From assembly GCA_021647885.1 (NCBI GenBank), contig JAKITV010000001.1, positions 124,001 through 188,000 on the forward strand: a stretch of DNA of 64,000 bases, in the 5' to 3' direction. The translations under genes were made by a program, and so were the position numbers. Below, in pieces: positions 54,507 to 61,942 of the stretch. The first letter of the stretch is position 1; every line of letters starts with the position of its first letter. This DNA comes from Flavobacteriaceae bacterium (GTDB taxonomy: Bacteria > Bacteroidota > Bacteroidia > Flavobacteriales > Flavobacteriaceae). The notes beneath the pieces are model-generated. The model was given only the letters and a program-made list of their open reading frames with translations, was not told the origin of the DNA and made no database searches.

Positions 54507-54806
54507 TTATTTCAATATTCGATTTTTTAAATCCATTCTTCCGTGTAATATTCTCGTGATTTCAATCTCATTTTTTTTAATCTTTCTGTAGAAAATGATA
54601 TGACGATTTGCTTTTATTCCGAGTAAGTTTGGAGTAATTCCTTCATAAGCTTTACCTAAATTTGGATTGTTTGCAATTTCCTCGCAATTTGAAATTAACA
54701 TTTCATAATAATTGTCAGCTTGTAGTTCAGACCATTGCTCAAAAGTATAATCCCAAATTTTAGCTAAATCAATAACTGCATTGTTAGTCAAATAGTAATT
54801 AGCCAT
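54507..54806 (-). CDS. parE: ParE/RelE family toxin
   Basis: A 99-residue toxin of the type II ParE/RelE fold. It shows YLTNNAVIDLAKIWDYTFEQ, ADNYYEMLISNCEEIANNPN, IKANRHIIFYRKIKKNEIEI and ITRILHGRMD, the usual ParE ending. Related ParE proteins poison DNA gyrase. It overlaps the antitoxin gene by 8 bases and its stop lies only 5 bases after the guaB stop, tail to tail. It belongs to the inserted segment described under the guaB-tail repeat. Confidence 0.9.
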   Translation of the reverse strand: MANYYLTNNAVIDLAKIWDYTFEQWSELQADNYYEMLISNCEEIANNPNLGKAYEGITPNLLGIKANRHIIFYRKIKKNEIEITRILHGRMDLKNRILK

Positions 54807-55050
54807 TCAAACGTTTTTTTGCCTTTAATGATTTAAGATGTTTTTTAGGGTCAAAATCAGATGCTATTCCGCTGTCAATTCCTTTTTGAATAGCATTTTT
54901 TAAAGCAATAACTTTACTTTCTTCTTCTTCCAGAAGCCTTAATCCAGCACGAATGACTTCGCTAACATTTTTAAATCTTCCTTGAGAAATTCGGTTTTGC
55001 ACGAATTGGTCAAAATAAGTTCCTAGTGATATTGAAGTGTTTTTATTCAT
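54799..55050 (-). CDS. parD: ParD family antitoxin
   Basis: An 83-residue antitoxin: an N-terminal ribbon-helix-helix DNA-binding part (TSISLGTYFDQFVQNRISQG, RFKNVSEVIRAGLRLLEEEE) and a C-terminal toxin-binding tail (IDSGIASDFDPKKHLKSLKA). It precedes parE, with an 8-base overlap, the normal order. A perfect 12+1+12 palindrome covering its promoter lies 19 bases upstream and is the likely site for self-repression. Confidence 0.9.
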   Translation of the reverse strand: MNKNTSISLGTYFDQFVQNRISQGRFKNVSEVIRAGLRLLEEEESKVIALKNAIQKGIDSGIASDFDPKKHLKSLKAKKRLNG

Positions 55051-55067
55051 TTTAGTATAATTTCTTT

Positions 55068-55098
55068 CAAATATACCAATAATTGGTATATTTTCAAA
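55068..55098 (-). promoter_or_regulatory. parDE promoter overlapped by palindromic operator
   Basis: On the minus strand TTTG (55098-55095), a 19-base spacer and TATATTTG (55075-55068) match the Bacteroidota promoter pattern exactly. The palindrome AAATATACCAAT/ATTGGTATATTT with one central base (55069-55093) fills the spacer and the -7 element, so a ParD dimer bound there would block RNA polymerase. Confidence 0.75.
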
Positions 55099-55160
55099 AC
55101 TACAATTAGAGGATAAGATAGCATTCTGTTTAATTGATTTTATTGTCCTATAGTTAAGTA

Positions 55161-55196
55161 ATATTTTAACTCTTAAAATTCAACCTAAAGAAATGA
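55161..55196 (+). repeat. Right-end-like segment A
   Basis: This segment (ATATTTTA...CTTAA...CAACCTAAAGAAATG) is about 80 per cent identical, with one gap, to 55964-55997. It directly precedes the guaB-tail copy, while its relative follows the second inserted gene, so the two look like equivalent ends of two inserted units. Confidence 0.55.
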
Positions 55197-55231
55197 TGAT
55201 TACCGAAGAATCTCCTAATTGTTCGAGGTAG
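55196..55231 (+). repeat. Diverged copy of the guaB 3' end
   Basis: Thirty of 36 bases match the last 12 codons of guaB (54467-54502), stop codon included. It reads MITEESPNCSR then stop, against MITKESPNYSR in guaB; several of the six differences are silent at third positions, which suggests descent from a working guaB tail, probably of a related strain. Weaker protein-level similarity reaches five codons further upstream. Confidence 0.8.
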
Positions 55232-55243
55232 ATTTTGAGTTAT

Positions 55244-55957
55244 GCTTATCGTCTAGGCTATGGTTTCGTTGCGTTGGTTTAGCGACCAAGTTAATAAATA
55301 ATCACTGACCAATGGTTCATCTGCGAGGATTTTCCGAAGGAAAATCAGTAGCAATGAACTATAGCCGTTGTTAGCTACAGTTTTTTAAATTCAATTTTTT
55401 CAGTTGTCATTATTTTCTCAATTCGTCTAATCAGATTTGATATAGTTGAATTAGCAAATAATTCAATTAACAGTATGTAAATCAGCCCGAAAATCGGAAG
55501 AACGAAAATCATAAGGCTTTCATTAATTCCGTTCGAGAAAGTTTGATAAATAGCAATAACGATTGTCAGCGCAATAAAGAAAATTGCAAACCAAAAATGA
55601 ATATTATAAGTCATTCCATTTTTTCTTTTCAGAATTAGTTTGCTTTCAGTTCCGTCACTATTTGAGTTTACTGATTTCAAATTCAGTTTTACAAGAGGAC
55701 CTAAATTCGGTTCTGTATATAACATCGAAAATGTATTTGAAATGTCAAATCCACCATCATCCGAATATTCGCCAGAAATATTATTCCGCTTACTAAAAGT
55801 TTTTCGTTTTATTTCAGTTCGGATTATTTCGTTCAGTCGATTTGCTCCATCTTTTATTTTATATTCAACTGTTTTTTCTTTCAACGATTTGGTCGGTTTA
55901 AATTGTAGCTAATGTAAAGATATGGACTTTTTTAATTGTTTATATCTGACGATAAGC
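55244..55957. mobile_element. Cassette-like unit around a membrane-protein gene
   Basis: The unit is bounded by GCTTATCGTC (55244-55253) and its exact complement GACGATAAGC (55948-55957). Inside, TTAGCTACA (55371-55379) and TGTAGCTAA (55904-55912) form a second inverted pair hugging the gene. The 3' side of the gene carries an imperfect palindrome of about 110 bases (GGCTATGGTTTCGTTGC at 55256 against GCAATGAACTATAGCC at 55351). The gene stop codon lies inside the inner repeat. No integrase or transposase is present. Confidence 0.5.
55375..55884 (-). CDS. Unknown membrane protein in cassette-like unit
   Basis: A 169-residue protein not matched to any family. Residues 1-95 are soluble and charged (KEKTVEYKIKDGANRLNEII, NISGEYSDDGGFDISNTF); two membrane segments follow (about 97-115 and 122-145), then a basic tail (LIRRIEKIMTTEKIEFKKL). 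Its stop codon overlaps the inner inverted repeat at 55371. Orientation is opposite to guaB, the same as parDE. Presence of a gene is supported by the consistent frame and cassette edges; the role is unknown. Confidence 0.65.
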   Translation of the reverse strand: MKEKTVEYKIKDGANRLNEIIRTEIKRKTFSKRNNISGEYSDDGGFDISNTFSMLYTEPNLGPLVKLNLKSVNSNSDGTESKLILKRKNGMTYNIHFWFAIFFIALTIVIAIYQTFSNGINESLMIFVLPIFGLIYILLIELFANSTISNLIRRIEKIMTTEKIEFKKL

Positions 55958-56236
55958 GAAATTATATTTTATTCTTAACAATCAACCTAAACAAATGGTT
56001 TTTAGAAGTTTGTTTTTAACTCTTGTTAATAATTTTAATTAAAACATTTTAGGTTTTATAAAATTCAAATTCGAAGGTTTTCTTTTTTAATAGTTATTAG
56101 AGACCAAAGACATTTGTTTTGTGTTAACAAGCACAGTTAACTTATAATTAGGTAAACATTTAGTCTTGTTTTAGCTGATAAAAGTCATAGTAATTCTTAT
56201 TTAATGCTTATAACTTTATGGTATTAAATCATTATC
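55885..56236. other. Gap between cassette-like unit and TonB-like gene
   Basis: The 352-base gap holds the right border of the cassette (inner repeat at 55904, outer repeat at 55948-55957), segment B (55964-55997) and then about 240 AT-rich bases up to the TonB-like gene. No frame of coding character, RNA gene or clear hairpin terminator is seen in the latter part. TAACTTTA near 56209 is a weak -7 candidate. Confidence 0.6.
55964..55997 (+). repeat. Right-end-like segment B
   Basis: It aligns with segment A at 55161-55196: ATATTTTA, CTTAA, CAACCTAAA and AAATG are shared in order. Six bases separate it from the outer inverted repeat of the cassette-like unit. Unlike segment A, it is not followed by a recognisable guaB tail. 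Confidence 0.5.
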
Positions 56237-56962
56237 ATGGAAATAAAAAAGAACCCAAACGTTGATTTACGAAAAAACAGTGGTCTTTATTTCGCCATTG
56301 GTTTAAATATTATGTTGTTTATTACATATAATGTTTTAGAGTACAAAACCTATGATAAAGACGATATTGCTATTGGTATTTTGGATATTAATCAGGAGAT
56401 AGAAGACGATATACCTATAGTAAATTTTGAAGCACCTCCACCACCTCCACCACCAAAGGCAGCACCAGAAGTTATTACTATTGTAGAAGATATTATAGAG
56501 ATTGAAGAAACTATTATTGAAAGTACTGAAACGACCGAAGAAGAGATAATAGAGCCAGTTATAAAAGTTGAGGATGTTAATGTAGAAGAAATTGAAGAGG
56601 AAATTGAAGTTCCTTTTTCTGTAGTTGAAAAAATTCCAATTTTTCCAGGTTGTGAAGGTTTATCAAATAGTGAGGCTAAAAAATGTTTTCAATCTAAAAT
56701 ACAAACACATATAAAAAATAATTTTAAATATCCAGAAACAGCTCTTGAACTTGGAATTAATGGTAAGGTTTTCGTACTGTTTGTAATTGATGCCAATGGA
56801 GTTTCATCTAACATTAGAACTAGAGGTCCCGATAGATTACTAGAGAAAGAAGCAGCTCGTATTATTAGTATATTACCAAAAATGATACCTGGAAAACAAC
56901 GGGGTAAATCTGTAAAAGTGCCTTACAGTATCCCAATACATTTTAAATTAGCTTCTAATTAG
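56237..56962 (+). CDS. TonB-like energy transducer
   Basis: A 241-residue TonB-type protein that passes proton-motive force to outer-membrane receptors. It has one N-terminal membrane helix (SGLYFAIGLNIMLFITYNVL), the Pro-rich stretch FEAPPPPPPPKAAPEV (around 64-79), an acidic Glu/Ile-rich spacer, and the C-terminal TonB domain with FPGCEGLSNSEAKKCFQSKI, FKYPETALELGINGKVFVLF and ARIISILPKMIPGKQRGKSV. The two Cys residues in FPGCEG...KKCF are usual in Bacteroidota TonB. ExbB/D genes are not in the window. Confidence 0.9.
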   Translation: MEIKKNPNVDLRKNSGLYFAIGLNIMLFITYNVLEYKTYDKDDIAIGILDINQEIEDDIPIVNFEAPPPPPPPKAAPEVITIVEDIIEIEETIIESTETTEEEIIEPVIKVEDVNVEEIEEEIEVPFSVVEKIPIFPGCEGLSNSEAKKCFQSKIQTHIKNNFKYPETALELGINGKVFVLFVIDANGVSSNIRTRGPDRLLEKEAARIISILPKMIPGKQRGKSVKVPYSIPIHFKLASN

Positions 56963-57132
56963 TTTTAACAATTTTGTTTGTCTTTTTGCTAACCTTATTA
57001 ACAAATTCGATATAGATTTTGTGTTTTGAATTTGAAAACTTATTTTTGAATTTCAAAATGTTTATTTTCTAATACAAGATTAGTTGTAAACTTAAACATT
57101 GTTAAACCAAATAATTACACGATTGTTCTTGT

Positions 57133-58440
57133 ATGAAATTATTAGAATCATTTAGAAAGCACGCTTTTTGGACTATGGACTTTTTTAAAGGAAGTCCCAT
57201 AAGAAAACATTATAATGATATTAAATTTATTCTAGAAAATTATGATTCTGAAAAATCTAAAAGCATTAGGAAGAATCACTTACAAAATGTACTAAATCAT
57301 TCAGTGCAAACGACTCCATTTTATAAAAACATAAAATCTAATCCAGAACTTTCAGATTTCCCAATTATTGATAAAAGTGTTGTAAGAGAAAATTATGAAG
57401 AATTTAAATCTTTACAATTTAAAGATAAAGAAAACACACCAGTTGTGACCAGTGGATCTACAGGAACACCCTTTAAGTTATTTCATGATAAAGGGAAACG
57501 CTCAAGAAATACTGCAGATGTTATTTATTTTGCAAAAAGGGGAGGGTTTGATATTGGTTCTTGTTTAATTTATATGAAGGTATGGAATACAATAAACACC
57601 AAATCTTCTTTTAAATTATGGATGGAAAATATTATACCATATAATACTTTTAATTACACAGATAAAGATATAGCTAAACTTATAGAAGATATTAAAAAGT
57701 ATAAGGAATGTGGAATTGTTTGTTTTGCTTCAACTTGTGATGTTATTGTTAATTATTTAGATTCTATAAATGCAAAACCATTTGATTATAAAATTAGTTC
57801 TATCATTGCGAATTCTGATGCCTTAAGTAATCATACAAAAGACAGAATGGAAAAGTATTTTCAAGTACCTACTTTATCTCGTTATTCAAGTATGGAGTGT
57901 GGATTGATTGGGCAACAAGATTATTCTGGTGGATATGAGTTTCAAGTAAACTGGGCCAGTTTTTATATTGAGTTATTGGATTTGGAAGAAGATAAGCCAG
58001 CTGAACCTGATAAAATGGGTAGAGTAGTAGTAACAGATTTATTTAATTGTTGTATGCCTTTAATACGTTATGATACAGGAGATTTAGCATTTTTAAGTCC
58101 TAATAAAAAAGATATTAATGGAGCACCTGTATTAGAAAGGATTGAAGGGCGAAAAGTAGATTTAATAAGAGATACTAAAAATGAAGTTATTACGTCTCAT
58201 ATTGTAACTGTTAATATGTGGAAATATGCTGAACTTAAACAATACCAATTTGTTCAAAAGGGATCTAAAGATTATGTGTTTAGATTAAATCCATGGACAG
58301 AATTTTCTAGAGAACAAGAATTAATAAATGAGTTTAGAGGTTATTTAGGTAATGACGCAAATATTACTATAAAATATATAGATGAAATTCCTTTATTATC
58401 TTCTGGAAAAAGGAGATTAGTAATTAACGAAACACTATAA
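57133..58440 (+). CDS. CapK/PaaK-like adenylate-forming enzyme
   Basis: The 435 residues match the phenylacetate-CoA ligase-like (CapK) group found with surface-polysaccharide genes. The AMP/phosphate loop is VTSGSTGTPFKLFHD (around 108-122), followed by CFASTCDVIVNYLDS, LSRYSSMECGLIGQQDYSGG (adenine and acyl site) and the hinge region IRYDTGDLAFLSP then LERIEGRKVDLI. The acid it activates is unknown. It lies apart from the main glycan locus, beside a methyltransferase on the other strand. Confidence 0.84.
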   Translation: MKLLESFRKHAFWTMDFFKGSPIRKHYNDIKFILENYDSEKSKSIRKNHLQNVLNHSVQTTPFYKNIKSNPELSDFPIIDKSVVRENYEEFKSLQFKDKENTPVVTSGSTGTPFKLFHDKGKRSRNTADVIYFAKRGGFDIGSCLIYMKVWNTINTKSSFKLWMENIIPYNTFNYTDKDIAKLIEDIKKYKECGIVCFASTCDVIVNYLDSINAKPFDYKISSIIANSDALSNHTKDRMEKYFQVPTLSRYSSMECGLIGQQDYSGGYEFQVNWASFYIELLDLEEDKPAEPDKMGRVVVTDLFNCCMPLIRYDTGDLAFLSPNKKDINGAPVLERIEGRKVDLIRDTKNEVITSHIVTVNMWKYAELKQYQFVQKGSKDYVFRLNPWTEFSREQELINEFRGYLGNDANITIKYIDEIPLLSSGKRRLVINETL

Positions 58441-58485
58441 GAATTAGAAGTTATTATTGGTAAATATTATATTTTTCTAGCAACG

Positions 58486-59223
58486 TTATTTTTGGCATAC
58501 AATATACAACATGCCTTTTCTTTTAGTAGTGTTATTATTAATGAACTGATTTGCGTTTTTTACTTCTAAAACAGTATAACCAATATTTTGTAAATCTGAA
58601 AGAATCTTATCCTTTTTAACCCAATACGAAAGAGCTTGATTTTTATTAAAAATCTTCCAATTAAATTTATTATTAATCTTAATCCAAGGTAGTCGTTGGG
58701 TTAAAACTTTTTCTTTTCTAATTATTCTTAACAAATTTAAAACCATATTTAGTGGTCTATTGAAAATTCTTGTGTTATAGTCTAAAAAGGAAAAAAGTAC
58801 GATACCACCTTTTTTAGTAATTCTATAAGATTCATTTAACGAAGCATTGAATTCTTCTTCTTCTGGAATAAAATTAAGCACTTGTTGAAGATATAGCGAA
58901 TAATCAAATGTATTGTTCCCATATTTAGATAAGTTGACAGCATCAGCGACCTTAAATTCAATGTTAGATTCCTTTTCTTTTGCTACTTTTTTAGCTTGTT
59001 TAATCATGCCTGGAACAATATCAAATGCAGAGATATTATTAAAACCCATATTTTCAACATAAAATGCAAGCCTTCCACCACCAGTCCCAACATCTATAAC
59101 ATTTTTAGTGTTATCTATAAGATATTTTGACAGTAATTTATCTTCGGCAATAAGGAGGTAATTTTTTTTTGACCATTCTTCAAATAACTCGTTTGAATAA
59201 AGTTCAGCATTTAAATTTCTCAT
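58486..59223 (-). CDS. Class I SAM-dependent methyltransferase
   Basis: A 245-residue methyltransferase of the Methyltransf_11/25 type. Motif I is VIDVGTGGGRLAFYVENMGF (around 38-57), the acidic ribose-binding residue is in ISAFDIVPGMIKQA, IEFKVADAVNLSKY follows, and FDYSLYLQQVLNFIPEEEEF is motif IV. A C-terminal part with basic and aromatic residues (INNKFNWKIFNKNQALSYWV) likely shapes the acceptor site. The substrate is unknown. It converges with the CapK-like gene, with 45 bases between stops. Confidence 0.86.
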   Translation of the reverse strand: MRNLNAELYSNELFEEWSKKNYLLIAEDKLLSKYLIDNTKNVIDVGTGGGRLAFYVENMGFNNISAFDIVPGMIKQAKKVAKEKESNIEFKVADAVNLSKYGNNTFDYSLYLQQVLNFIPEEEEFNASLNESYRITKKGGIVLFSFLDYNTRIFNRPLNMVLNLLRIIRKEKVLTQRLPWIKINNKFNWKIFNKNQALSYWVKKDKILSDLQNIGYTVLEVKNANQFINNNTTKRKGMLYIVCQK

Positions 59224-59427
59224 TGAGAAGATATTTCATTATTCGTATAAATGTAAGTAAATATTAATAAATAGGGAGTGAGGGAAATGAAAAAGGTAAT
59301 TACTTAAATTTATTTTTTAACACGGATTTTGATAATTTTTACTTTAATAATTCAATAATAGCATTTACAAAAATTGACCATAATTTGGGTTCCCATATTG
59401 AATTTGTAAAGAACAGTAATATTAATA

Positions 59428-60022
59428 TTAAAATGAATTATAAATATTCACTCTAAACACACTCTTTTTTTTAAACAAATCATAAGCAAAAAGACATGCA
59501 ATTGGAAAAAACAATAAACCATAATATGTGCTATCAAGGGATTCCATTTTAATTCCAAAAACAGTAACTCTTGCAACAGCTGCGCTAGTTAAAACTGTAG
59601 TAGCAAATACAAGATATCTCTTATGTTTATTAGGTGTTTTCCTGTTTTTAATTCCGAGAAATACAAATATCATAAACATCATAATGTATGTTAAGTTATC
59701 TCCTACTTCGTGATAATACATTGGTGGTTTCATGAAACTTGTATAACTACCACTTAACAATATTACAACACTAATAACGACACTTAACCAACCAAGTGTA
59801 AAATGTAAATTTCTACGATTGGAACTAATTAAAATTGTTTGAACCAAGGAAAGAACAATCCAACTCGAAAAAATAACTCCATGAACTTTTAAGTGTAAAC
59901 TCATTTGGCGTTCTGGGTCAGGCAGAAAGAAAGAATTGGAAAATTAGTAAATTAAAATAATAAAGAACCATATTGCTATACCAGTGAAAAAGTAACGATC
60001 TTTATTATGTGCTTTTATTCAT
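59428..60022 (-). pseudogene. Decayed four- or five-helix membrane protein gene
   Basis: The open part (59904-59428, 158 codons) encodes LKVHGVIFSSWIVLSLVQTI, HFTLGWLSVVISVVILLSGS and three more membrane segments. Reading upstream in the same frame continues the expected N-terminus, NKDRYFFTGIAIWFFIILIY, but a TAA (59946-59944) interrupts it, and the likely start ATG (60022-60020) is out of frame by one base at about 60007. With both lesions repaired the protein would begin MNKSTNKDRYFFTGI. This is the pattern of a family whose N-terminus carries one membrane helix. Function unknown. A shortened product from 59904 cannot be ruled out. Confidence 0.6.
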
Positions 60023-60038
60023 TTTCGATTTTAAAAAT

Positions 60039-61115
60039 TTAAAACAGATCATCAATCTTATTTTTCTGGATGGCTTGCCAAGCAATTGTAAATAATAGTT
60101 GCGTGTGTTTGTTTAGATGTTCAAATCGTTTATCGGTTGTATAGCCTTTATGATATCTGTAATAAATTTGTTGGACAATAACCGAGAGTTTAAATAAACC
60201 ATACACATAGTAAAACACTAAGTTATTAATTGATCTGCCACTTTTTTTGCTGTATAATTCTACAATGTCTAATCTATTTGGATTCCCTTTAAAAACAGTT
60301 GGACTTGGCAATCCTTTTTTTAAAGCATCCATATCATCTTCGGTAATCCAATACGAAAGCGATGTGCCCAAATCCATTAAAGGATCTCCAAGCGTACACA
60401 TTTCCCAATCTAAAACAGCATTGATTTCTGTCCAGGAATCATCTTTAAACATAACATTGTCATATTTAAAATCGTTGTGAATTAAACAATTATCATGCGT
60501 TTTTGGTTGGTTGTTCTGTAACCATTGTATCACCTTTTCAGATTCAGGGATGATATCGGTTTTTGCTTTTTTGTATTGTTTTGCCCAATTGGTGATTTGT
60601 CGCTCAACATAACCTTCAGGTTTTCCTAAATCTGTAAGTCCAGCAGTTTTATAATCTACATTATGCAATTCTACAAAAGTATTTAACCAAGTATTAGAAA
60701 TAGTTTTATAATCCTCTGGTTTAATATCTCTTTTTTTAGCTTCTTTATAATCTAAAATAATACCATTGGCTTTATCCATAATATAAAATGGAGCGCCAAT
60801 AATTGCATTATCTTTAGTAAAAACATGAACCTTTGGAATCTTTGAGAAAGTAGCATATAAATTAGAAAGTACTTTATACTCACGACTCATATCGTGTCCT
60901 CTTTTTACAGCTCCAAAAGGTGGACGACGTAATACATATTCTTTGTTTTCCACCAACAATAAATAAGTAAGGTTAGAGAAGCCTCCAGAAAAACGTCTGG
61001 CTTCAATATCGCTTTTTGCATCTTTTATTAGATGGTTTCCATATAAAAATCGTTTTAAATTGTCAAGCTGTAATGCTTCTTCTTTACTTACTTCTATGGT
61101 ATTATTACTTGACAT
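60039..61115 (-). CDS. APH-like phosphotransferase (ACAD10/11-type kinase domain)
   Basis: A 358-residue kinase-fold protein. Family marks: RRFSGGFSNLTYLLLVENKE (nucleotide loop), EYVLRRPPFGAVKRGHDMSR, catalytic loop LIHNDFKYDNVMF (around 214-226) and the metal motif AVLDWEMCTLGDPLMDLGTS. This is the aminoglycoside phosphotransferase-like group fused to acyl-CoA dehydrogenase in ACAD10/11, where it phosphorylates 4-hydroxyacyl-CoA. An acyl-CoA dehydrogenase of the matching type is encoded two genes upstream, so a metabolic rather than resistance role is likely. Confidence 0.85.
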   Translation of the reverse strand: MSSNNTIEVSKEEALQLDNLKRFLYGNHLIKDAKSDIEARRFSGGFSNLTYLLLVENKEYVLRRPPFGAVKRGHDMSREYKVLSNLYATFSKIPKVHVFTKDNAIIGAPFYIMDKANGIILDYKEAKKRDIKPEDYKTISNTWLNTFVELHNVDYKTAGLTDLGKPEGYVERQITNWAKQYKKAKTDIIPESEKVIQWLQNNQPKTHDNCLIHNDFKYDNVMFKDDSWTEINAVLDWEMCTLGDPLMDLGTSLSYWITEDDMDALKKGLPSPTVFKGNPNRLDIVELYSKKSGRSINNLVFYYVYGLFKLSVIVQQIYYRYHKGYTTDKRFEHLNKHTQLLFTIAWQAIQKNKIDDLF

Positions 61116-61181
61116 AATGTTTTGGTTTTAATTATCAATTTTAAAGTATATTGAATTCATGAGTTGTTTTTTTATTCATAA

Positions 61182-61214
61182 AGACCTCACAGGTTTTTAA
61201 AACCTGTGAGGTCT
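61182..61214. repeat. Long perfect palindrome AGACCTCACAGG
   Basis: AGACCTCACAGGTTT, loop TTA, AAACCTGTGAGGTCT: a perfect 15-bp stem just after the stop codon of the histidine phosphatase gene (minus strand). It could end or protect that transcript, or be a dispersed repeat; a shorter relative (AGACCTG/CAGGTCT) lies at 63174-63188. Confidence 0.8.
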
Positions 61215-61217
61215 AGT

Positions 61218-61934
61218 TTAAACAAACGTGATTAATTCTTTAGATAGATGTGGTGTTTCGTTAAGACTTAATATATTGAGTTTATTTTTTGAATATATTA
61301 ATTGTGAAAACGAAGTATTTCTAAAAGATAAATTTAATTCTGAAATTTTTTCTTCTGAAATAGCTAATGTGTCTCCAATTATAGAACTTTTAGTTCCACC
61401 AGAAGTAAATATGCCTATGGTTTCTCGTTTGCCAATTTGTTTTAAAATGTTAGTTACACCTTTTTTAGTTTGAGTACGAAAGTCTAACCATGATTGAATG
61501 GTTCTATGATTAACAGCATATTTTCCTGAAACATATGCTTTCAAAAATAATTCAAAGATTAAGATCGAATTTTTTTGTTTTAGATTTTGGTTTTCATGTA
61601 TTTCTGCCAATAACTTTTTAGCATAGTCATATTGGTTAATAAAATCCTCGTAATAAAAAGTTAATGCATCTAGAGCTTGATGTTCGTTTAATTCTTCTAA
61701 ATAAATAGGTTTTGGCAATTCAATGCCATTATTTGAAAACGCATGAATAAATCCATCAAAAGTTTGCTGATGCCTTTTTAGTTTTCCAATAAATATTTTA
61801 TCAAAATGAATATTGTTCTTTACAAAATATGCTCCTAAAGCTTCAGATTGTAAAATGCCTTTTTCTGATAAATTATCATAATCTTCTGCCAAAAAGGAAG
61901 CTTGTCCATGACGTATTAAATAGATTTTACTCAT
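61218..61934 (-). CDS. Histidine phosphatase family protein lacking the second His
   Basis: A 238-residue protein of the phosphoglycerate mutase-like superfamily. The catalytic LIRHGQAS is at residues 6-13 and KIFIGKLKRHQQTFDGF gives the conserved Arg region. Where the second catalytic His is usual (SHGG), it reads IFTSGGTKSSIIGD, Ser replacing His; this variant is seen in some acyl-CoA-linked members and may mean altered chemistry. It lies between the APH-like kinase and the acyl-CoA dehydrogenase in a four-gene minus-strand group. Confidence 0.8.
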   Translation of the reverse strand: MSKIYLIRHGQASFLAEDYDNLSEKGILQSEALGAYFVKNNIHFDKIFIGKLKRHQQTFDGFIHAFSNNGIELPKPIYLEELNEHQALDALTFYYEDFINQYDYAKKLLAEIHENQNLKQKNSILIFELFLKAYVSGKYAVNHRTIQSWLDFRTQTKKGVTNILKQIGKRETIGIFTSGGTKSSIIGDTLAISEEKISELNLSFRNTSFSQLIYSKNKLNILSLNETPHLSKELITFV

Positions 61935-61942
61935 TAATAAAT

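Larger units (their letters stand above)
55051..55374. other. Gap holding parDE control region, guaB-tail copy and long palindrome
   Basis: This 324-base gap contains no gene. From left to right it holds the parDE operator-promoter (55068-55098), an AT-rich stretch, the right-end-like segment 55161-55196, the guaB-tail copy (55196-55231), the inverted-repeat end GCTTATCGTC (55244-55253), and a long imperfect palindrome (55256-55366) with an inner perfect hairpin GATTTTCC, loop GAA, GGAAAATC (55328-55346). Confidence 0.7.

Noticed and set aside
55244-55380. A canonical integron attC site
   Set aside because: The layout is similar, but the core GTTRRRY/RYYYAAC pair is not present as such and no integrase is seen, so it is reported only as cassette-like.
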